Assembly (NCBI RefSeq): GCF_900177535.1
Contig: NZ_FXAJ01000001.1
Span: 1,216,214 to 1,280,213 of the forward strand
DNA length: 64,000 nt
Direction of reading: 5' to 3'
DNA from: Priestia filamentosa
GTDB taxonomy: Bacteria > Bacillota > Bacilli > Bacillales > Bacillaceae_H
In this document: in pieces, positions 18,309 to 27,148 of the stretch
How positions within the stretch are numbered: position 1 is the stretch's first letter
Layout of the letters: each line of letters begins with the position of its first letter
Translations under genes and position numbers: made by a program
The notes under the pieces: generated by a model
What the model was told of the DNA's origin: nothing
The model's input: the letters and a program-made list of their open reading frames with translations, nothing else
Database searches by the model: none

Positions 18309-18339
18309 AAAGGAATGATTTTAAAATCATTCCTTTTTT
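18309..18339 (+). terminator. Perfect-palindrome terminator after the RHH-like gene
   Basis: AAAGGAATGATTTT/AAAATCATTCCTTT, a perfect 28-bp palindrome running into TTTTG. Confidence 0.85.
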
Positions 18340-18358
18340 TGTATAAAGAGATTGATTT

Positions 18359-18396
18359 TCATATTAACAATGTTAATATTAATATTGTTAATATGA
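18359..18396 (+). promoter_or_regulatory. Palindromic operator of the PadR gene
   Basis: Two adjoining palindromic blocks, ATATTAACAATGTTAATAT and the near-copy TTAATATTGTTAATAT, just before the RBS of the PadR gene. PadR proteins bind this kind of AT-rich dyad, so autorepression of the padR-MFS operon is likely. Confidence 0.7.
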
Positions 18397-18410
18397 AAGG
18401 GGAACTGTTG

Positions 18411-18935
18411 ATGAATATTAAACATGTTATACTAGGATTCTTACTGGAGGAGCCGATGAGCGGATATGATTTAAAAGGGAAGATAGAAAACTCTGTCTCC
18501 TATTTTTTTGATGCTTCCTTTGGGGCTATCTATCCAGCACTCAAGCGTCTTGAAAAAGAACAGCTTATTTACAAACAAATTATTCAACAAGATGGAAAGC
18601 CTAATAAAAATCTATTTGCGATAACTGAACAAGGAAGAGAAGAGTTTTTAAATTATATAGAAAGTCCGCTTCATCCAACTCTTATTCGTTCAGATTTGCT
18701 TATTCGCATCTTTTTTGGAAGGCATACGAGCAGGGAAAAGTTAATAGAGTGGCTCTTAGTAGAAAAACAGAGAGCAAGCAAACAAGCTGAACATCTAACA
18801 AGTTTGAATGAAAAATATCCTAAAATGGAACGTTATCGAAAAATTACGCTTCTCTACGGAATTGATGAAGCACTATTTACGTTAGAGTGGATTAACAGGG
18901 AACTAGCTTCTTTAGAAAAAGAGGAAGAGAGATGA
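18411..18935 (+). CDS. PadR-family transcriptional regulator
   Basis: 174 residues from the ATG at 18411 (GAAAGGGGA upstream; an ORF extends earlier but through the operator). N-terminal winged helix: ILGFLLEEPMSGYDLKGKIENSVSYFFDASFGAIYPALKRLEKEQLI, the PadR signature. The C-terminal antiparallel helices (about 95-174) form the PadR-s-like dimer or sensor part. Overlaps the downstream MFS gene by 4 bases (ATGA), so the pair is translationally coupled and the regulator probably represses its own pump. Confidence 0.92.
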   Translation: MNIKHVILGFLLEEPMSGYDLKGKIENSVSYFFDASFGAIYPALKRLEKEQLIYKQIIQQDGKPNKNLFAITEQGREEFLNYIESPLHPTLIRSDLLIRIFFGRHTSREKLIEWLLVEKQRASKQAEHLTSLNEKYPKMERYRKITLLYGIDEALFTLEWINRELASLEKEEER

Positions 18936-20545
18936 GAGGAAAACGGATTGTATTTATCATGTGTATTGGAATGTTTCTATGCATGTTAGATTCTACTATT
19001 ATGAACATTACGCTGCCAGCCATCCAACATGATTTAGGCACAACGCTTGAACAAAGCTCATGGATGTTGAATATCTATACGATGACAATTGCTGTATTAG
19101 CTATTCCACTTACTCGCTATGCTACAATGGTGGGGAAGAACAAAGTATATATAGGAGGGCTACTTTTATTTGGACTTGGTTCCTTACTATGTGGATTTTC
19201 CTCAAGCGGTACATTTTTAGTTTTTTCTCGCTTTGTTCAAAGCCTAGGAGCCGCTGCTCTTATTCCCTTAAGTCTTGTTATTAGTATAAGTGCTCTTCCT
19301 AATACAAAACGTGCTTTTGCGTTAACGCTGTTAGGAGCTACGCAAGGCCTTTCCACAGCTCTTGGCCCTTCAATAGGAGGAGCTATTACAGAATTACTAA
19401 GCTGGCACTGGGTTTTTTATATAAATATTCCTCTCTGTTTAATAGGAGTGCTCGCATGTCTACGTTTTCTAAACGTAAAGAATGAAGAGAAAGTAAAAGC
19501 AAAAATGGATGGTGGTGGCCTTCTTTTTTCGACCGTTTTTTTATTTTCTGTGTCACTCGTGCTCATTAAAGGAAATGAGTGGGGCTGGAATAGCGGCTAT
19601 GCATGGAGCTGTTATATCTTAAGTTTTCTATCTTTCCTTTTCTTTATTTTCATAGAAAAGAGAGTGAAAAGCCCAATGATTGATTTCTCACTTTTTAAAG
19701 ATCGACTTTTTCTCGGTTCTATTTTTACAGCTTCAACAGGTTACCTTTTTTTAATAGGTGTTATGGTTCTTTTACCTCAGTTTCTGACACGCTTTCAAGG
19801 GAAAAGCGAGCTTGAAGCAGCTTTTCTTGTAACACCTGTTTCAGCAGCTATCTTTCTTTTTTCTCAATTTGCAGCTCTTCTGGTGAAAAAAATAGGATTT
19901 ATTATTCCTGTTGTCATTGGTTTTTGTACGATGGGGGTTGCATATTATTTACTATCAAAACTGACTGTTGAAAGTACATCGCAACAAATTGTAACGTTGT
20001 GTATTCTACTTGGAATAGGATTTAGTTTTCTTATTGCGACTTCTACAATTGCAAGTACGTCTAACTTTGAAGGAGAGTTGTTAGCTTCTTCGCAAAGTGT
20101 CTTCTCAATGCTTCGCGGTGTTGGGACTGTGCTTGCTGTAGCTATCTTTGTTGGTTCTTTAACAGCACAAATGAACACCGAAAAACAGAAAGTTGTAAAT
20201 TATGCACAAGGAGTACTTGAAAAATCAAACTTGATTCAAAATAAAGAAGAATTGCTACAGTTAACAAGTAACGTAATCGATGCAAACAACGAGATGATGC
20301 AAGAAGAAATTATTAAAAGTTCCATACATAGTAAGTTTGGGAATCAAAATGAAGAAGAAAATGTTCAAGAAGCTCTTGCTGTGAAAAGGGAGCTACAAAA
20401 TTACGTTGCTAATGTTTCCAAAGAAGCAAAATATAAAATGGGAGAAAGCTTCGGCAATTTATATAAAACGGCATTTCCTTTTCTTTTCCTCTGTGCTTTT
20501 CTTGGCCTTTCTTTACGCTTTCCCTTTATCAAAAGAAGAATTTAA
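18932..20545 (+). CDS. DHA2-type multidrug MFS transporter under PadR control
   Basis: 537 residues, about 14 membrane segments. Motifs: DSTIMNITLPAIQHDLG in helix 1, LNIYTMTIAVLAIPLTRYATMVGKN, RFVQSLGAAALIPLSLV, and GPSIGGAITELLSWHWVFYINIP (motif C). A long soluble loop before the last helix (about 425-510) is rich in Glu, Gln and Lys. Overlaps padR by 4 bases. Substrate unknown; drug or toxin export is inferred from family and regulator. Confidence 0.9.
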   Translation: MRGKRIVFIMCIGMFLCMLDSTIMNITLPAIQHDLGTTLEQSSWMLNIYTMTIAVLAIPLTRYATMVGKNKVYIGGLLLFGLGSLLCGFSSSGTFLVFSRFVQSLGAAALIPLSLVISISALPNTKRAFALTLLGATQGLSTALGPSIGGAITELLSWHWVFYINIPLCLIGVLACLRFLNVKNEEKVKAKMDGGGLLFSTVFLFSVSLVLIKGNEWGWNSGYAWSCYILSFLSFLFFIFIEKRVKSPMIDFSLFKDRLFLGSIFTASTGYLFLIGVMVLLPQFLTRFQGKSELEAAFLVTPVSAAIFLFSQFAALLVKKIGFIIPVVIGFCTMGVAYYLLSKLTVESTSQQIVTLCILLGIGFSFLIATSTIASTSNFEGELLASSQSVFSMLRGVGTVLAVAIFVGSLTAQMNTEKQKVVNYAQGVLEKSNLIQNKEELLQLTSNVIDANNEMMQEEIIKSSIHSKFGNQNEEENVQEALAVKRELQNYVANVSKEAKYKMGESFGNLYKTAFPFLFLCAFLGLSLRFPFIKRRI

Positions 20546-20551
20546 TAACAG

Positions 20552-20586
20552 AAACCTCCTCCGGGAAACAGAGGAGGTTTTTTCTT
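20552..20586 (+). terminator. Intrinsic terminator of the padR-MFS operon
   Basis: AAACCTCCTC/GAGGAGGTTT stem with a 9-nt loop then T-rich sequence. Confidence 0.9.
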
Positions 20587-20802
20587 TCTCTTTTTTCTTC
20601 TTCCTTTAACAAAATCTACAACATCTATTAAAACTAGCTTAATATATCAACGATATAGTAAAGACCATAGAAGGATTCTGGTAGAAGTTAGCTAAAAATA
20701 CCTCTTTTTACTAATGGCTTTTTCTTATAAGTAAAATATGGTAAAAATCACTGTTCGGCTAGTGTTGGAACGCTTGGAATAGAAGTTAGAGGAGGATGTA
20801 AG

Positions 20803-21873
20803 TTGATTACATTAAATGAAATTTCAAAAGTGTATGCTAACTCACAGAAGAGGGCAGTAAATACGGTTTCTGCAACAATTGAAAAAGGAGAATTTTTCGT
20901 TCTTGTCGGTCCATCAGGTTGTGGAAAGAGTACGCTTCTTCGCATGTTAGCGGGTCTTGAAGACATTACAGATGGAACGATGTACATAAAAGGAGAGTGT
21001 GCGAACTCTTTGCCACCTAAAGATCGTCATCTCTCAATGGTATTTCAGAATTATGCTCTTTATCCTCATTTAACTGTAGGAGAAAATATTGTTTTTGGAC
21101 TCAAAGTCCGAAAAGTCAAAAAGGATGAGCGAGAAAAAAGATTGAAAGAAGCTGCAGAAATGGTTGGATTAATAGAATACTTAAAGGTAAAGCCAGGGCA
21201 GCTTTCAGGTGGACAGCGTCAGCGTGTTGCCTTAGCTCGAGCTATCGTCAGCCAAACGCCTATTTGTCTTATGGATGAACCACTTTCTAACCTTGATGCT
21301 AAGCTTAGGGGGCAAATGAGAATTGAAATTAGAGAAATTCAACGGCGGCTTGGTATTACGATGATTTACGTTACACATGACCAAATTGAAGCAATGACAA
21401 TGGGAGATAGAATCATGGTTTTAAACAATGGAGAAGTTCAGCAAATTGGAACGCCACTTTGTATTTATAATGAGCCCGAAAATGAATTTGTTGCTTCTTT
21501 CATTGGGTCACCCTCCATGAATATCGGAAAAGGAACTTTTATAGATAACGGGGTAGAAATAGGAGATCTCCATATTCCTTTTTATAGTAATAAGAGAGGG
21601 GGAGTAAAAGTAGGAATTCGCCCTGAACATATTCAACTAGATGAGAATGGGCAAGAAGTTACCATTCATTCTGTTGAGGTATTAGGTTACGAATCAATTA
21701 TTAATTTTTATATGGGAGAGTCCGTTTGGAAAGCAAAAGTTTCTTCCCAAGTGATGTTAGGAAAAGGGGACAAAATAAAAATTGGTTTCCCTTTAAATAA
21801 ACTTTATTACTTTGATGCAGAAACTTCAGAACGCATTCTTATACAAGAAATGAAGGAAATGGTGGGCGTGTAA
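20803..21873 (+). CDS. ugpC: ABC transporter ATP-binding protein (UgpC/MsmX type)
   Basis: 356 residues, TTG start with RBS AGAGGAGG 9 bases upstream. Walker A GPSGCGKSTL, Q-loop FQNYALYPHLTV, signature LSGGQRQRVALARA, Walker B ICLMDEPLSNLDA, H-loop TMIYVTHDQIEAMTM, and a C-terminal TOBE/MalK-type regulatory domain (about 240-356, GVRPEH-like VGIRPEHIQLD). It supplies energy to the two permeases encoded next. First gene of a four-gene operon with overlapping ends. Glycerol-3-phosphate as substrate follows from the binding protein and permease resemblance, not from this subunit. Confidence 0.9.
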   Translation: MITLNEISKVYANSQKRAVNTVSATIEKGEFFVLVGPSGCGKSTLLRMLAGLEDITDGTMYIKGECANSLPPKDRHLSMVFQNYALYPHLTVGENIVFGLKVRKVKKDEREKRLKEAAEMVGLIEYLKVKPGQLSGGQRQRVALARAIVSQTPICLMDEPLSNLDAKLRGQMRIEIREIQRRLGITMIYVTHDQIEAMTMGDRIMVLNNGEVQQIGTPLCIYNEPENEFVASFIGSPSMNIGKGTFIDNGVEIGDLHIPFYSNKRGGVKVGIRPEHIQLDENGQEVTIHSVEVLGYESIINFYMGESVWKAKVSSQVMLGKGDKIKIGFPLNKLYYFDAETSERILIQEMKEMVGV

Positions 21874-22796
21874 TGGAACTTGCTAGAGATATAGATCAAG
21901 AACCAAAGTCTAACAAGACGTCAGTGAGAAAATCTGATTTAAAAGTAGGGCTTCTTTTTCTTGCTCCCTCTATTTTGCTGTTTTCTGTTTTTCTTTTTTA
22001 TCCGCTTGTAAGAACCGTCTACTATAGCTTTCATATTACAGATATAACAGGAGAACAAAGCGTTTATGTAGGACTGGAAAATTATCTGTTTTTATTTCAA
22101 GACCCCGTCTTCTATGAGAGTTTGAAAGCTACTTTCTTATTTGTACTCTATACTGTGCCAACAAGCATTGTAGCAGCTCTTTTTCTTGCACTTCTCTCAA
22201 ATGAAAAACTAAAAGGAATTGGTTTTTTTAGAGTGATTTTCTCCTCTACGATGGGCATATCAGCAGCGGCAAGTGCTGTTATTTGGCTGTTTTTATTTCA
22301 TCCAAGCGTTGGCTTTTTTAACAACGTATTAAATTCACTAAACTTACCTGTTGTTCAGTGGCTTATCAATCCAGATTGGGCGCTTTTGTCTGTGTCTATC
22401 ACAACAATATGGATGAACCTTGGGTTTTCATTTTTAATTTTACTAGGTGGTCTGCAAAATATTGATCAAACATTATATGAAAGTGCAGCTATTGATGGGG
22501 CTGGGTATTTTACTAGACTATGGCGCATTACTCTTCCATCCCTTTCCCCGACGCTCTTTTTCATTACAACCATTACGCTTATTAACGCATTTCAAAGCTT
22601 TGGGCAAATTGATATTTTAACAGGAGGAGGGCCAAATGATGCGACAAACTTACTTGTCTATTCCATTTATAAAGAAGCCTTTGTTAACTATCACTTTGGA
22701 ACAGCAAGTGCACAGGCCATCGTACTTTTTGTCTTCATCTTCGTTCTTACCATTTTACAGTTCAAATTTGCTGAACGAAAGGTGCATTATCAATGA
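21873..22796 (+). CDS. ugpA: ABC transporter permease (UgpA type)
   Basis: 307 residues with six predicted membrane helices and the EAA loop YESAAIDGAGYFTRLWRITLPSLSPTLFF. This loop contacts the ATPase. The N-terminal tail before helix 1 is cytoplasmic and charged. Start overlaps the ugpC stop by one base (TAATG) and the end overlaps ugpE by 4 bases, so expression is coupled. Family: carbohydrate/glycerol-3-phosphate uptake (CUT1) inner membrane component. Confidence 0.88.
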   Translation: MELARDIDQEPKSNKTSVRKSDLKVGLLFLAPSILLFSVFLFYPLVRTVYYSFHITDITGEQSVYVGLENYLFLFQDPVFYESLKATFLFVLYTVPTSIVAALFLALLSNEKLKGIGFFRVIFSSTMGISAAASAVIWLFLFHPSVGFFNNVLNSLNLPVVQWLINPDWALLSVSITTIWMNLGFSFLILLGGLQNIDQTLYESAAIDGAGYFTRLWRITLPSLSPTLFFITTITLINAFQSFGQIDILTGGGPNDATNLLVYSIYKEAFVNYHFGTASAQAIVLFVFIFVLTILQFKFAERKVHYQ

Positions 22797-23611
22797 GAGA
22801 GAAAAGGAGCAAGAAATTTATTTTTTATACACTATTAATTATTAGTGCTCTCGTTATCTTCTTTCCAATCTTCTATGCTGTTTCTGTGAGCTTTATGAGT
22901 GAGGGAGATGTAAGAGCGAGAAAATTGTGGCCGTCAAATTTTACATTTTCTAACTATAGAAGTGCTTTTGAACAAATGCCTCTTCTTCATTACCTAAAAA
23001 ATAGTTTTATTGTTTCATCAGTTGTGATGATTGGTCAGCTTGTTTTATCAAGTCTAGCAGCTTATACATTTGCTTTTTTGCAGTTTAAAGGAAGAAATGT
23101 ACTATTTTTTATCTTTATTTCTACAATGCTCATTCCTTGGGAAGCTACGATGATTCCGAACTTTCTTATGGTTCAAGGTCTTGGTTGGACGAACTCTTAT
23201 GTTGGCTTAACTATTCCTTTTTTCGCAACAGCTTTTGGCATCTTTTTATTAAGGCAGCATTTTCTTACTGTTCCGTATGAACTTCGGGAGGCATCTTTGA
23301 TTGAAGGATTGGGACACTTTGGTTTTTTAACGAAAGTCGTTGTGCCGTACTGTAAAACAAGTTTTATTACGCTTGGTGTATACAGTTTTCTTACAACATG
23401 GAACATGTATCTTTGGCCACTTCTTGTCACAAGCGATGATAGTGCAAGAACGGTTCAAATTGGAATGAAGCAGCTTCGCTCTCAAGAAGTTGCAACAGAT
23501 TGGGGAGGTGTTATGGCAGGGGCTACGATTATTGTAATTCCAACGTTAATACTTTTGTTTTTAGGACAAAAACAGCTACAGCAAGGATTAACAAAAGGAG
23601 CTATTAAATAA
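22793..23611 (+). CDS. ugpE: ABC transporter permease (UgpE type)
   Basis: 272 residues, six predicted helices. The EAA motif appears as YELREASLIEGLGHFGFLTKVVVPYCKTSFITLG, with Cys at an unusual place in the usual LP-x-xxP part. Extracytoplasmic loop VRARKLWPSNFTFSNYRSAF after helix 1 is the conserved CUT1 feature. Partner of the upstream permease; overlaps it by 4 bases. The binding-protein gene follows after 11 bases. Confidence 0.88.
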   Translation: MREKRSKKFIFYTLLIISALVIFFPIFYAVSVSFMSEGDVRARKLWPSNFTFSNYRSAFEQMPLLHYLKNSFIVSSVVMIGQLVLSSLAAYTFAFLQFKGRNVLFFIFISTMLIPWEATMIPNFLMVQGLGWTNSYVGLTIPFFATAFGIFLLRQHFLTVPYELREASLIEGLGHFGFLTKVVVPYCKTSFITLGVYSFLTTWNMYLWPLLVTSDDSARTVQIGMKQLRSQEVATDWGGVMAGATIIVIPTLILLFLGQKQLQQGLTKGAIK

Positions 23612-23622
23612 GGAAAGGAAAG

Positions 23623-25008
23623 GTGAAAATTATGATGCTTTTGAAAAAAGGTACGGCCGTATTGGCGGCTGGATTTATGGCCATGAGCTTAGCGGCCTGT
23701 TCCTCTAATAGTAGCAGTGGAAATGCAAGTGAAAAAAAAGAGGTAGCTCCTGTTGAAAAAGAAGGAGATAAAACGGTTGTTAGGTTTTGGCATGCTATGG
23801 GTGGGGATACCCAAAAAGTATTAGATGATATCGTACAAGATTATAATGAATCACAAGATAAGTATGAGATTAAAGCAGAATTTCAAGGCACATATGAAGA
23901 ATCTTTAACAAAGTTTAGAAGTACAAAAACATCTAAGACTGCTCCTGCTCTTGTCCAATCAAGTGAAATTACAACGAAATATATGATTGACAGTGGGAAG
24001 ATTACCCCTGTGCAAGAGTGGATGGATAAAGATAATTACGACACATCTCAGCTAGAAGAAGCCATCACCAACTATTACACAGTGGACGATAAAATGTATT
24101 CGATGCCTTTTAACTCATCTACACCTGTTTTGATTTATAATAAAGACGCATTCAAAGAAGCTGGATTAGATCCTGAGAAAGCGCCGCGTACATATTCAGA
24201 ATTACAAAGAGCAGCAAAAGCTTTAACAAAGAAAGAAGGAAATTCCACAAAGCAATACGGATTTTCAATGCTTAACTATGGATGGTTCTTCGAGGAACTT
24301 CTCGCAACGCAAGGCGGTCTTTACGTTGATCAAGAAAACGGTCGCGAGGGTACAGCAGAAAAAGCAACATTCCAAGGTAAAGAAGGGGAGCGTATTTTTA
24401 ATTTATTAAATGATATGAATAAAGAAGGTTCTCTTGGAAACTATGGTACAAACTGGGATGATATTCGAGCAGCCTTTCAGTCAAAGCAGGTTGCGATGTA
24501 TTTAGATTCTTCAGCGGGCGTACGGAATACTATTGATACAGCAGACTTTAACGTTGGTGTTGCTTATATTCCTCATCCTGATGAAGTAGATCCAGAAGGT
24601 GTGATTATTGGAGGAGCATCTCTATGGATGACAAATATGGTAAGTGATGAAACTCAGCAAGGAGCTTGGGATTTTATGAAGTATCTTGCTACAAAAGAAG
24701 TACAAGCAAAATGGCATACAGGAACAGGATATTCATCAATCAATCCTGAGGCTTATGAAGAAGAGCTTGTGAAAGAGCAGTATAAAAAATATCCACAGCT
24801 TCGAGTAACCGTTGAACAACTTCAATCAACAAAGACATCTCCTGCAACGCAAGGAGCGCTTATTTCAGTATTACCAGAGTCTCGTGAAGCCATTGTAAAA
24901 GCTTTAGAATCGATGTATGAAGGAAAAGATCCAAAACAAGCTCTTAAAGAAGCAGCAGAAGCAACCGAAAGAGCAATGAAGCTTTCAAATCGTACAACTC
25001 AAAAATAA
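23623..25008 (+). CDS. ugpB: Extracellular solute-binding lipoprotein (UgpB-like)
   Basis: 461 residues with a lipoprotein signal peptide and lipobox (MSLAACSSN, lipid-anchored Cys about residue 26), then a type-1 solute-binding fold beginning VVRFWHAMGGDTQKVLDDIV, which is the UgpB-like opening. FWHAMGG, SMPFNSSTPVLIYNKDAF and DDIRAAFQSKQVAMYLDSSAGVR are typical. Start is GTG at 23623 or ATG at 23632; both have purine-rich upstream sequence. Likely binds glycerol-3-phosphate or a glycerophosphodiester, delivering it to UgpA/UgpE. Ends in a very strong terminator. Confidence 0.88.
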   Translation: MKIMMLLKKGTAVLAAGFMAMSLAACSSNSSSGNASEKKEVAPVEKEGDKTVVRFWHAMGGDTQKVLDDIVQDYNESQDKYEIKAEFQGTYEESLTKFRSTKTSKTAPALVQSSEITTKYMIDSGKITPVQEWMDKDNYDTSQLEEAITNYYTVDDKMYSMPFNSSTPVLIYNKDAFKEAGLDPEKAPRTYSELQRAAKALTKKEGNSTKQYGFSMLNYGWFFEELLATQGGLYVDQENGREGTAEKATFQGKEGERIFNLLNDMNKEGSLGNYGTNWDDIRAAFQSKQVAMYLDSSAGVRNTIDTADFNVGVAYIPHPDEVDPEGVIIGGASLWMTNMVSDETQQGAWDFMKYLATKEVQAKWHTGTGYSSINPEAYEEELVKEQYKKYPQLRVTVEQLQSTKTSPATQGALISVLPESREAIVKALESMYEGKDPKQALKEAAEATERAMKLSNRTTQK

Positions 25009-25053
25009 AGGATAAAGAAGTCGGCCTTATAAAGATCGGCTTCTTTATCCTTT
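25007..25053 (+). terminator. Intrinsic terminator of the ugp operon
   Basis: A 16-bp-plus stem pairing AAAGGATAAAGAAG.CGGCC-side with GG.CTTCTTTATCCTTT, then ATTTTTA. Confidence 0.93.
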
Positions 25054-25120
25054 ATTTTTAATCAAATACTTCGTCTTGCCATTTTTGATACTGAATCATC
25101 TAAAAAGGAGAGGACTAAAG

Positions 25121-25367
25121 TGGAAATAAGTAAGTTGTCTATATCAGAATTTTTTCAACGAGAAGCAGAGAAAGTGAAAGAATTAAAGATTACAAACGGA
25201 TTTTGTGCTTAAGGCAAGGTAAAAAGAGTATGGTCGTTCACGCCTTTGCAGTGCTTCATAGTGAATGTGAACTGGTATATTACCAAAATAAGAGGTTTTT
25301 TAAAATTTTCTTAGAAGTTAAAGATAATATGCCTCTTAAAAAAACAAAGAAGGGGAGAATAGATTAA
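25121..25367 (+). pseudogene. Short frameshifted ORF, unknown
   Basis: A good RBS (AAAAGGAGAGG) precedes a GTG at 25121 opening a 30-codon frame (EISKLSISEFFQREAEK...) that stops at 25212. A different frame then carries a sensible sequence to 25367 (GKKSMVVHAFAVLHSECEL, ending KTKKGRID). The overlap of the two frames around 25150-25212 suggests one small gene broken by a single-base indel. The product is not recognised. It could instead be two unrelated short frames. Confidence 0.35.
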
Positions 25368-25960
25368 CCGACGGCCGATTCAAAACCTGTGTTTTGATTT
25401 ATCTTATTACAAAACTTTTGTTCTATTCTTTTAAACAATATGAAGACAGAAAAAAGAACAGGGTATGATAATGAAGATAATTTTTCCTCTAACAATATAT
25501 TTGTAAATTATATACATTTATTCCAAGTATATTCTTCTAATCAAGAGCGGCTTTTTTCATTTCCTCTCTTCTCCAACATTTCACTGAAAATGTTCGTTAA
25601 AATTTATATGTTTTAGAGAACGTCCGAAATAGATTGTGGACTTAAACAAACATTAAAAAGAAGAAACTTCTTTTAAAACTTATTAGTTTGTAAAAGTAAA
25701 CTTTTACGGACGTCCTCTTTGCGAACTATAAAGTTATATTTACTTTTTGTGGAGTGGAAAGGTAATTAAAGGATATAACAAGTATGCTTATTCATGATAT
25801 AAAAAAAGCACTGACTTGTTTACGATAAACAATTTTTTCCAATTGAAAACTTTATTGTTATATTTACATAAACTAGTCCTCTATATTACATATGAAACGA
25901 ACTAATTCCATTAATTTGTTAGAATGTAAATATAAAGATTTTTATAGAGGGGTTCTGCGC
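25368..25960. other. AT-rich intergenic region with a palindromic GTAAAAGT..ACTTTTAC site
   Basis: No convincing gene in about 590 bases. The notable site is GTAAAAGT-AA-ACTTTTAC at 25690-25707, directly followed by the palindrome GGACGTCC. Read on the minus strand it reproduces the GGACGTCCGTAAAAGT opening of the dispersed repeat seen further right, and it marks the left border of the repeat-bearing region. A 58-codon frame (25440-25616) lacks an RBS and was not called. Confidence 0.5.
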
Positions 25961-26221
25961 GTGCAAATCAATAGCAAGAAAACAATATATTATCTTAGCT
26001 TCATTGCTACTATAATATTTTCGTTTATCCCAAAGATTGGAATTCGAGTTGCTAATGAAGTTTTTCAAACTTATTACTTTGGCTTCCCAACGCAATGGTT
26101 AGGATATCATGAAGGTGGCCAATTCAGTTTTCAAGTATTTAATCTATTGTTTAACTTTTTTGTCTTTTACTTCTTGTTTCGTATAGTGATGAAAATTCTG
26201 AAGTCCTTAAAAAATCGGTGA
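25961..26221 (+). CDS. Small two-span membrane protein
   Basis: 86 residues from the GTG at 25961; GAGGGG lies 9 bases upstream, whereas the longer frame from 25892 has no RBS. Membrane helices near 8-25 and 57-80, separated by an extracytoplasmic loop (EVFQTYYFGFPTQWLGYHEG). Basic C-terminus (KILKSLKNR). Family not recognised. A dispersed-repeat copy with a terminator stem follows downstream. Confidence 0.65.
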   Translation: MQINSKKTIYYLSFIATIIFSFIPKIGIRVANEVFQTYYFGFPTQWLGYHEGGQFSFQVFNLLFNFFVFYFLFRIVMKILKSLKNR

Positions 26222-26223
26222 CT

Positions 26224-26338
26224 TATCAATTCTGATAATAGCATCTGTAGATACAAAATCAATGTAAATCTTTAAGAACGAATAGAAGAGATAAAAGAAA
26301 TTATCACTAGATATAATGAAGAAGATTTAGAAGCCTAA
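26224..26338 (+). pseudogene. Possible 3' remnant of a lost gene
   Basis: The frame ending at the TAA at 26336-26338 reads ERIEEIKEIITRYNEEDLEA, a well-formed charged helical protein end with no start codon or RBS in front; a stop codon interrupts it a few codons upstream. It looks like the tail of a decayed gene. Confidence 0.3.
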
Positions 26339-26352
26339 TAGCAATTAGCAAT

Positions 26353-26450
26353 CCATCTGTAAAAGTATAACTATGAGAAAAGAAAAAGCACAAACCCGTT
26401 GGTAATCAATCAGTTTGTGCTTTTTTACTACATTTAACATTAACATGTTT
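26353..26450 (+). repeat. Dispersed terminator-type repeat, copy A (full length)
   Basis: Opens with CTGTAAAAGTATAACTATG, then stem GCACAAAC/GTTTGTGC with T6, then ACTACATTTAACATTAACA. Its right end supplies the last codons and the stop of the convergent gene at 26440. Confidence 0.75.
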
Positions 26451-26682
26451 TATCTTTTTCTTTTATATAATTGTTATAAGCTGTTTCCACTTTGTTTGGT
26501 TTTGGAGATGTTTTTGAAATACTTTGGCTTATATCTTTCAATAAATATAAAGCTCTAAGCAAGCAGCCTACTATAATACCGAAAGCAATAATTCCTCCAA
26601 GTAAAGGACCAAGAAGAAATAAAAGATAACCCACAATGGTTGATAAAATGATACACAATAATAAATACATAGTAATCCTCAC
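26440..26682 (-). CDS. Small two-span membrane protein
   Basis: 80 residues: two membrane helices (about 4-22 and 26-48, LLGPLLGGIIAFGIIVGCLL), then a hydrophilic C-terminus (SKTSPKPNKVETAYNNYIKEKDKTC). Its final codons lie inside repeat copy A, so the true ancestral C-terminus may have been replaced. RBS is weak (GTGAGGAT). No family recognised. Confidence 0.55.
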   Translation of the reverse strand: MRITMYLLLCIILSTIVGYLLFLLGPLLGGIIAFGIIVGCLLRALYLLKDISQSISKTSPKPNKVETAYNNYIKEKDKTC

Positions 26683-26794
26683 TTTAACCTTATAAAAAAG
26701 GATTTATTTAGTAATGAATGAGGTGCAAGTATATCGCAAATCGTACCCTTTGAGAAGCCGAAGTAACAAAGTTCCTAGTTTAAAGTAATGTTTT

Positions 26795-27004
26795 TCATTT
26801 ACATTCAAAGGAATATTGGCTAGTAATCGGGTTATGTATTTCTAATATGACTTCACCGTCATTTTCATAACATTGTGAGCTAAAGTTTTGTATCTCTTTA
26901 CTGTTAAAATAATGATCGCAATTGATTAGAATGGAGATTACAAATAATAAGATAAATATAATAACAAATATTTCTTTAAATCTTCTTTGAATAAGGGATT
27001 TAAT
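26795..27004 (-). CDS. Small membrane protein with apparent ATT start
   Basis: A 69-codon open frame runs from ATT at 27004 to TGA at 26795. AAAGGAG stands 8 bases before the ATT, and an in-frame stop lies between them, so no ATG, GTG or TTG start is available. The product has a basic N-terminus (KSLIQRRFKE), one membrane helix (about 11-31, IFVIIFILLFVISILINC) and an exported-looking domain (YENDGEVILEIHNPITSQY). Either a genuine ATT start, or an ATG damaged to ATT. The same direction as the lipoprotein gene upstream suggests a small operon. Confidence 0.5.
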   Translation of the reverse strand: MKSLIQRRFKEIFVIIFILLFVISILINCDHYFNSKEIQNFSSQCYENDGEVILEIHNPITSQYSFECK

Positions 27005-27148
27005 GTTTTATTCTCCTTTACTAATGAGTTTAGTTTTTATTAACTTTTATGTAATATAATACTATAAAAAGAACCTTCTTTCATTTTTAAGCAACTTACT
27101 TCTCTCTGAACAGAACTTTAATACATCCACAAGTATAGTATGAAAATC

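Noticed and set aside
20587-20802. Pho box or cre site before the ugp operon
   Set aside because: No pair of TTAACA-type repeats with correct spacing and no convincing cre palindrome were found.
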